42,656 nt of DNA, taken from Thraustochytrium sp. TN22. Its lineage: Eukaryota; Sar; Bigyra; Thraustochytrida; Thraustochytriidae. The first letter of the stretch is position 1, and every line of letters begins with the position of its first letter. This document shows positions 26,701 through 35,700 of the stretch, in pieces. The notes under the pieces are model-generated. The model did no database searches. It worked only from the letters and a program-made list of their open reading frames with translations, and was not told the origin of the DNA. The position numbers were made by a program, and so were the translations under genes. The DNA is taken from NCBI GenBank assembly GCA_013306675.1, contig JABLUY010000274.1:2502-45157 (forward strand). The letters run 5' to 3'.

Positions 26701-29700
26701 TCGCCGGCACGCGCGGCACTGGCACTGCCAACGGCAAGCGAGATCCCGCCCGAGTTGCCCTCCACGGCAGTGCCGGTGGCGATGCGGATGCTGCCGGAGA
26801 CGGCCTCCTCCGTGGCGGCGCCAGTCGCCAGACGAATCTCGCCCGAGGCCACGTCCGTGGCAGCCTGCGTGGCGAGCTCGATCGCACCGCTCGCCGCTGC
26901 CTGGCTTGCGCCGGACTCGATGCGCACCGAACCACCAGCGCCAGCGGTCTTGCTGGTCACGTTGCCGGCACGGAGCGTCACGTTGCCGCCGGCGCCTGAG
27001 ACGCCAGAGCCGACCTGCAGCGAGATGGCGCCGCCGGCCTCGGCGTCTGAGGTGCCCGTGGCCAGGTACAGCGCACCAGAGGCGGCATCGCCGGCGTTCC
27101 CTGTGGTAATGTTGACAAAGCCGCTCGAGCCGCGGTCGGTGGTGGCCGACTGCGTGCGAATGGCAATGTTGCCGCTCGTACCCTCGACGGAGCCGCCGCT
27201 GGTCAAGGAAATGTCGCCGCCGTCGCCCGTGGACGTGTTGCCAGCCTGCAGGCGGATGTCACCGCCGTCCGCCGCGAGTGAGCCGGTGCCCACCCGAATA
27301 TCAATGTCGCCGCCTGCGTGGCGCGAAGACGCGCCCGTCTGGAGCAGGAGGTCACCCGAGGCGGCGCCCAAGGAGGAGCCCGTGACGAGTGCGATGGACC
27401 CGCTACGAGAGGTGGCGTGCGTAGCAGCTGCCGTCTCCAGTGTGATGCCGCCCGTCCGCGCCTGGGAGGACGCGCCACTCGTGAGGCGGATAGAGCCGCC
27501 CGAGCGCGCATCGTCGCCCGACATACTGCCCGCGCTGATGCTCACAGCGCCGCCAACACCGGACTCCCCCGAGCCGACCTCAAGGCGAATGTCGCCCGCG
27601 CGCGCGCCGGTCGCAGCGCCCGTGGACAGGGCCAGGTCGCCCGACTTGAAGCCCTCGCTGGTGCCAGTGCCGACGGAAACAAGGCCGCTGGCGCCCTCGG
27701 CACCGCTGTCCGCACTCCGGATCACGACGTTGCCGCTCGTCGTCTCGGCACTCGTACCCGAGACGACCGTGACATGACCACCAGTGAGGCCGTCGCCGGT
27801 GGTGTTGCCACCGCTGAGGATGACGTTGGCGCCGGCGCCAGACATGGATGTGCCAACTTCGATTTCGATGGTGCCAGCACGCCCGTCGCTCGCCGCGCCA
27901 GTCTGCAGCTTGAGCGCGCCCGAGGCACCCTCTGTGGACGTCCCGGTGGACAGCGTGATGGATCCCGAGGCGCCGCCGATGGAGCCGGCACCCGGCGTGT
28001 GAATGAGGATAGACCCGCTCGTGGTGCGCGCCGAAGCGCCCGAAGCCAGCTCCACGCTGCCGCCCGTGGCCGATGCATCGCCATTTGCGAACGAGGTAGA
28101 TCCCGCGGCCATGGTCAGGTCGCCGCCCGGGCCGGATCCCGCGCTGCCGCCCTGCAGCGTGATGCTGCCGCTCGAGCCTTGCGCGCTGCCCGTGGTGAGC
28201 GAGATGGAGCCCGAGTCGCCACGCGTTGCGGTACCGGTGAGCACGTCCACGTCGCCACTCACGCCACTCGTGCCGGCGTTGGCCGTGGCCAGGGTCATGG
28301 CGCCGCTGGAAGTCGCCGTGCTGCTGCCACTGCGGATGGTGACGTCGCCGCCGCTCGCCGAGGCGGCTGTGCCACCTTCCACGAGGACGTGACCGCCCGC
28401 CACGGTGGACCTGCTCTTGCCAGAGGCCGCGCCGCCGCGAATTTCCACGTCGCCGCCGTCACCGCCGCCGACCTCATCCGTGCTGAGGCCGGCACCCGCC
28501 TGCAGAAGGATGTTGCCACCCTCAGCGCTCATCGTATCACCGGCGCGCAGCGAAATGAGCCCGCCGTTGCCCGCAGTGCCCGTGCCGACCGCCAGCACGA
28601 TGTTGGCGCCCGCCTGCGCCTGGCCCGTGCTGAGGCGAATCTCGCCGGCATTGCCCTTGGTTGCAGTACCAGTGCTCAGGTGCAGCGCGCCGCTACTGCC
28701 CGTGGTCGCCGCGGCGTTCACGGTGCGAAGCGTGATGGACCCGCTGCTGGACGAGGCCGAGGCACCGGACTTGATAAGCACAGCGCCACCGGTGGCGCCG
28801 GCAGAGCCCATGGCACCGGCCGTGATGTTCACGTGGCCGCCGCGCCCCGAGGAGCCGGCGCCGACCGTGACCGAGATGTCGCCGCCGTGGCCGCGCGAGA
28901 GCGCAGCGCCGGTGGAGATCGCAATTGTCCCCGAGTCGCCCTGAGACGAGGTGCCCGTCTTGAGCAGCATCTTGCCGGAGACGCCACGCACGCCGGCGTC
29001 CGCAGACTGGATGGCAACGTCGCCGCTAGAGCCCTCGAGGCCGCGGCCTGAGGTGAAGTTAAGCACGCCGCCCATGCCGCCCAGGGACTGACCCGCCGTG
29101 ATGGTAACGTTGCCGCCGCGGTTGCTGCTCTTGTCGGAGCCATTCGTGGCGCCGGCGCGAATGAGCACAGTGCCACCCGTACCGGCGCTCCCGTGCGTGC
29201 TGTTGCCGCCAAAGATCTCCACAACGCCACCGGACTTGAGCTCCTCGCTGGTGTCGCCGGCCTGGAGGCGCACGCGACCACCATTCCCGGCGCTGGCCTT
29301 GCCGACGGTGAGGTCGATGCGGCCGCCGGCGCCGGAGGCCGCAGAGGCGCCAGTGCTGAGCAGAATAGCACCGGAATGGCCGGTGGTGGCTGTGCCCGTG
29401 GAGAGACGGATGAAGCCGCTGACGCCGCCCGTGCCAGCGCCGCCAGACGGCGTGGCCAGAGAGATGGAACCCGAAGAGCTGAGCGTGCCGCGGCCGCTGA
29501 TGATGGACACCTCACCGCCTGTAAAGCCCGTCGTGATGGTGTTGCCTGCGTTAATGAGGACATCGCCGCCACTGGCCGTCTTCGCGCGACCGACCTGGAG
29601 GCGGATGTCGCCGCCCTGGCCGGCCTCGGAGTCGCCCGTGAGGAGATCAATGCCGCCGGAAGGGCCGCCGAGGCCGAGGCCGGTTTCAATCTTGACGTGC

Positions 29701-32700
29701 CCGCTGCCGTCCCACTTGCCCGAGTCCGCCGTCTGCAGGTTAATGTAGCCGCTGGATGCCGCGTACGCGTAGCCCGTGGTCAGGTCAATGGAGCCGCCGG
29801 TGCCGGAGGCCATGGTCTGGCCCGCGGTGAGCGCGATGTTGCCGCCCCGCCCCGAATCGCCGCTGCCAACAGAGAAAAGAATGTCCCCGCCGTGGCCCTC
29901 AGTGGCCGCACCGGTGGTCACCTGGAAGGCGCCGGAGCTGCCCTCGGATGAGGTGCCGGTGGAGAGGCGAATGGAACCGCTGACGCCAGTGACCCCCGCG
30001 TTCGAAGTTGAAATGACGACGTGACCGGAAGAGCGCGCCGAGCTGCGGCCCGAGCGCAGGAGGATGCCGCCGCCCGTGCCCTTGTACGAGTCGCCGCCGT
30101 AGACAGAGACGTCGCCGCCCTCGTCGACCGCGCCACCGCCGTAGGCGCGCCCTGCCGCGATGCTGACATCGCCGCCAGAGCCGCCGCTCGTGCTGTCATC
30201 CGAGAGACCGGCGCCGGCCGTAATGCGAACCGGGCCGCCCTTGGTGGCGTCCGTGGTAGTGCTGCCAGCAGTCATGGTGATATCGCCGCCCACGGTGAAG
30301 CCGTCGCCGCGCGCCAGGCCGACCTGGACCTGGAAGCTGCCGCCGCGGCCGTCCATGGCGTCGCCCGTGGTCACCGAGAAGGTGCCGGAGTGGCCTACGC
30401 TGGTGGTACCGGTCTTGAGCAAGATGGCACCGCTGACGCCAGCGGCGCCCGCGTTGGGCGTGCTGACGCGGATGGCGCCACTCGAGGCGGTGGAACTCCA
30501 GCCCGAGGTGATGGAGATGGACCCGCCGGTGGCGGTGGCGCCGTCGTCCGTGGTGTTGCCCGCGCGCATCTCAATGAGGCCGCCAGCGCCAGAGTCACCC
30601 GTGCCGACGGTCATGTTGAGGTGGCCCGCCTTGCCGTTGATCGCCTTACCGGTCTCGATGTGCACGTAGCCAGAGTTGCCATTGCTGGTGGTGCCAGTCT
30701 TGAGAACCATGCGGCCCGAGACGCCCGAGGCACCCGCGTTCGCCGTCTCCAGCCGCAGCTGGCCGCTGGTGCGCGCCGAGGAGTAGCCGGTCTTGATCAG
30801 CACGGCGCCGCCCGTGCCCATGGTGCTGGCGCCGCCATCCAAGGTGATGTCGCCACCGGTGTCCTTGGCGTTCCGGCCCGCCGCGAAGCCCGCTGCGATG
30901 TGCACGTCGCCGCCGTTGCCGCCGTCGCTGCTCGACGTAGAGCTACCGGCACCAGCGGTGAGCTCGATGCTGCCGCCCTGGCGACCGGCGCGCGTGGTCT
31001 CGCCAGCGTTGAGTGTGATGTCGCCGCCGTCGAGGCTGTCGCCAGTGCCCACGTAGAGCTCAATGTTGCCGCCCTTGCCGCCGAGCGCGTCGCCGGTGAC
31101 GAGACGCACGATGCCAGAGTCGCCCTCGGTGGTGTGGCCCGTCACGACAGAGATGCTGCCCGAGACGCCCTCGTCACCTGCGTCGGCCGTGGTAATGTTG
31201 ATGCGACCGCTAGAAGCCTTCTCGCTGTAGCCCGAGGTGAGAAAGATGGAACCGCCCGAGCCCTTGTAGGCCTGGCCACCGGTGAGCGCCACGGCGCCAC
31301 CGAGGTCGAGCTCGTCCTCGCCAAGGGCCTCGCCACCGGTGATGGAGACCTGGCCACCGTCACCGCCGTTGGAACCGTCATCACTGGAGCCGAGGCCACC
31401 GACGATCTCGACATAGCCTCCGGCCTTCTTGTCCGCGGTGGACTCACCGGCGATGAGGCTGATGTAGCCGCCGTTGCCAGAGTTGCCCGTGCCAACTTGC
31501 ACCGTGAAGGCACCGCCGCGGCCTTTGTTGGCCACGCCCGTGTCGAAGCTGACGCCACCCGTGTTGCCGTTGGTCGAGGTACCTGTCTCAAAGGCCATGG
31601 CGCCACTCATGCCAGACTTGCCGGCGTTGGGCGTGTTGAGGAAGAAGGAGCCGCTGGTGGTCTCCGACGAGTAGCCCGTGGACACGTAGATCTCACCACC
31701 GGTGGCCTTGGCCGTGGTGGTACCCGAAGTCACAAAGATGTCGCCGCCCGAACCGGAATTGCCGGAGCCGACAGCCATGATCATATGACCGGCGTGGCCC
31801 TTCTTGGCATCGCCGGTCGTCACATAAAAGGCGCCCGACGTGCCGTCCGTGGAGTCGCCCGTAACAATGGAGACGGAGCCGGAGACGCCCTTGGTGCCGG
31901 CGTCTTCCGTGCTGATCGCAATGTGGCCGCTCGTGGTGCCCTTGCTAAAGCCCGAGGTGAGCAGGATGGAGCCTCCCGAGGCCTGTCGCGCGTAGCCGCC
32001 CTGGAGCTCAATGTTGCCGCCAGCGTCATATACGGAGGTGCCCTGGGCGGCGCCGCCAAAGAGCTGCACCTTGCCGCCGTTGCCGCCGTTGGAGAAGTCC
32101 TGGCTCGAGCCCTCGCCGGCGGTAAGGACGATGTCACCGCCGACGGTGGCAGCGTCCGTGGCCTCGCCGGCCGTGATGAGAACGTCACCGCCGTTGCCGG
32201 AGTGGCCCGTCCCGACGTAGAGGCGAATGTCGCCGCCGTGGCCCTCGTTGGCCTCGCCCGTGCCGAGCGCGATCATGCCAGAGTTGCCGTTGCTCGTGGT
32301 GCCCGTGCTGAGGGAGATGCCACCCGAGACGCCAGTGAGGCCGGCGTTCGGGGTGCGCAGCGAGAAGGAGCCCGAGCTGGTCTGCGCCGAGTAGCCCGTG
32401 GTGACGGCAATGTAGCCGCCGGATGCGCCCGAGGAATCCGTTGTCTTGCCCGCGGAGATGGAGACGTGACCGCCCTCGCCATAGTTGCCCTCGCCGACGA
32501 AGAGGTTGATGAAGCCGCCCTTGCCACCCATGGCCTTGCCCGTGACGACCGAGACGAAGCCACTGTCGCCGAGGCTGGTGGTGCCGGTGGAAAGGGTCAT
32601 GGCGCCACTAATGCCCGAGGAGCCGGCGTTCGCGGTGTCCATAATGATGTGGCCCGAGCTCGTGCCCGTGCTCTCGCCCGAGGAGATGCGCAGCGAGCCG

Positions 32701-35700
32701 CCGGTGCCGGCAAAGGCGCGGCCGCCAATGACGGCAATGTCGCCGCCGGCGTCAATGGGCGCCGTGCCGCGCGCCTCGCCACCGTAAATGCCAACTTTGC
32801 CGCCGTCGCCGCCGTCAGCAGAGTGCGCGCTGGCCCCCTGTCCGGCGCGGATCTCGACGGCGCCGCCAGCGCTGGCGGCGTCCGTGGACGTGCCGGCCGT
32901 GAGGAAGATGTCACCGCCGTCACCCATGTCGCCGGTGCCGACCGAGAGCACGAGGCTGCCGCCCTTGCCGTCGGCCGCAGCGCCGGTCTCGAGAGCGATG
33001 GTGCCTGAGTCGCCGGCCGTGGCCGAGCCCGTGCGCAGCACGAGGTCCCCGGAGACGCCGGAGATGCCAGCATCAGAGGAGGCAAGGAGGACAGGCCCAC
33101 TGGAGCGCTCGACGCCGGCGCCAGAGGTGATGGAGATGGCGCCGCCGTTACCGCCCGCGGAGAGGCCACCGGCGAGCTCGACGGCGCCGCCGGCATCGGA
33201 AGTGGCGCGGCCCTTTGCCTCGCCACCAACGATGCGGACAAGCCCGCCGTTGCCGCCGTTGCTGAGGTCGTTGTCGCTGCCCTCACCGCCGGAGATGATA
33301 ACACGGCCACCCGTGGCAGCGTTGCTCTGTGCAAGACCGGCCGCGATGATCACGTCGCCGCCATCACCTTCCTCGGAAACGCCAACCGCGACGCTAATGT
33401 CGCCAGCGGCGCCGGCCGAGGCGGCGCCGGTGGAGATGGAGATGGTGCCGGAGTTGCCGAGCGAGGTGGTGCCGGTGCTGAGTGCGATGCTACCCGAGAC
33501 GCCGGCCGGGCCAGCGTTGGCGGTGGAGACGGAGACATCGCCGCTGGAGGTCTCCGTTCCAGTGCCGGAGCGCAGGTAGACGTTCCCGCCGTAGTCGTTG
33601 GTGCTCTCGCCGCCCTCAATGATGATGGCGCCACCGGGGGAGTCGGAGGAGTAGCCACCGTAGAGCTCGACCTGGCCACCGGCACCCTCCGAGCCGCCGG
33701 CCACGGAGCTGTCGCCACCGGCCGCGCCACCGCGCAGAACGACATCGCCGCCGTTGCCGCCGTTGGTTGAGGTACCAGAGCCCGCAGTGAGCTCGACGTC
33801 TCCACCCGTGGACTCGTCGCCCGAGGTCAGGCCGGCCGTGAGGCGGATGCTGCCGCCCGAGCCGGAGCCCGAATCGCCAACGGTGATGTTGACGGAGCCG
33901 GAGCGACCGGTGGTGGTTGCGGACCCGCTTTCCAGATGAATGTCGCCCGTGACCCCGGAGCCGGTGTCACCGGAGCGAAGCACGATGTCGCCGGTGCCGG
34001 CGGAGTCGTCGTCGCCGAGACTGGACGCACTGAGGATGGAGACGTCACCAGAGCGCGAGTTACGCGCCGTGCCGGACTCGAGGACGACGTTGCCGCCGGG
34101 CAGCGAGGCGTCGAGCGTGCGGCCGGCGCGCAGCGAGAGCTGGCCGCCGGCGCCCGAGGTGCCCTCTCCAACCTGGATCGCGATGGTGCCTCCGGCGCCA
34201 TCAGCGGAGTCGCCGCTGGAGATCTCGACGGCGCCCGTGTTGCCAGCCGCCGCATCGCCCGAGGTGAGGCGCACGCTGCCGGAGGTGCCCGAGGTGGGGC
34301 TGTCCGCCGAGGCTACGGAGACGTCGCCGGAGCCAAGGCCATCGCTGGCGCCGCTGGCGAGCTCCAGGGCGCCGCCGTATCCGACCGCGGCTGCGCCGCC
34401 GGCAAGGCGGAGCCTGCCACCGGCGTCAGCTGACCCGGTGCCACTGGCCGCGCCGCCGGTGAGGAGCACAGCGCCGCCGCGCGGGCCCGCGCCGCCGGTG
34501 ACGTCGATGGCGCCACCGGAACGCGTGGCCTCGACGGCCGCGCCGGCGACGAGCTCGATGCCTGCGCCGTGGCCCGTGGTGGTGGCGGTGCCGACCTGCA
34601 TGCGAATGAGCCCGGGCATGTCACCAGCGGCATCACCAGTGGACAGCGCGATGGAGCCGCTGGGCGCGTCAAAGGCCGCCCCGGAAAAGAGGCTAATGGA
34701 CCCGGACGAGCCGCCCTGCGAGCTGCTGGCATCGGCGCTGAGGATGGTGATGTGGCCCGAGGAGGAGCCGTCGCTGGCGCCAGAGGCGAACATAAGGTCG
34801 CCGCCGGTGGCCATGGCAGAGCCGCCGGCGATGATCTGAACGTCGCCGCCCTTGACGGCACCGGCCTCGACGTTGAGCGACTTGCCGGCCTCGAGGCGCA
34901 GTGCTCCAGGGCGCTGCGCGGCGTCGCCGGTGGCGAGGAGCAGGCTGCCGGAGTGGCCCTCGTCGGACGTGCCCGAGGTGAGCTGGATGTGGCCCGAGAG
35001 GTCCGAGGCATCGGCCGAGGCGATGCGCACACCACCGCTCGAGGTAGCACGGCCCACGCCCGAGAGGAAGTCAAGGCGACCGCCGGTGGCGCGCGTCGAG
35101 TACCCGGCGCGAAGAATGACGCGGCCGCCCTCGGCCTCGGCGGACTCGCCGGCCGTGAGCTGCACGTCGCCGCCGAGGCCGGCGCCGCCGCGCTCCACCG
35201 TGCCGGCACCGGTGCCCGCGGTGAGGCGCACGTGACCGCCCGTGCCGCGGTTCAGGCTGACGCCGTCACCGGCCGAGATCTCCACGTCGCCGCCGCGCTC
35301 GTTGACGCCGGAGCGGTTCCCGGCCGCCACGGAGACGTCCGTGGCAGACTGCAGAACGAGCTCCGAGTCGGTGAGCTGAAACTCGAAGCGGTTGCCCGAG
35401 TCCTCGTTGGCGCCCGACACGCTGATGTGGCCACCGCCAAAGACCGGGTCCGGCTCCACGACGAGATTGCCGATGACGCGGTTGACGCCCACGTAGGATG
35501 CCGGGCACGGCGGGTCGAAGACCGTGCCGCGGCACCCGTTGGAGAAGACCTCGGTGAGGATCATGCAGGAGCCCTCGGACGGGCACCAGGCGCAATCCTC
35601 GTGCGAGGCGCACGACTCGCAGTCGTCGAACTCGCCGCACGCCGGCGGCACGGGGCACGCCTCCTGCGGCCCCAGCCAGTCCGGGCAGAACGTGTTGTTG

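Noticed and set aside
6-35235. Many plus-strand open frames (Ala/Arg/Gly- or Pro/Val/Ser-rich) across the first 35 kb
   Set aside because: They are antisense readings of the giant minus-strand gene. They lack recognisable domains and break repeatedly, whereas the minus register is unbroken and carries a signal peptide, PSI cysteines and two S74 domains.
1-35443. CRISPR array or satellite DNA as an explanation for the 45-bp periodicity
   Set aside because: The units are coding, vary mostly in ways that keep the Gly-hydrophobic pattern, have no spacer structure and maintain one open frame throughout.
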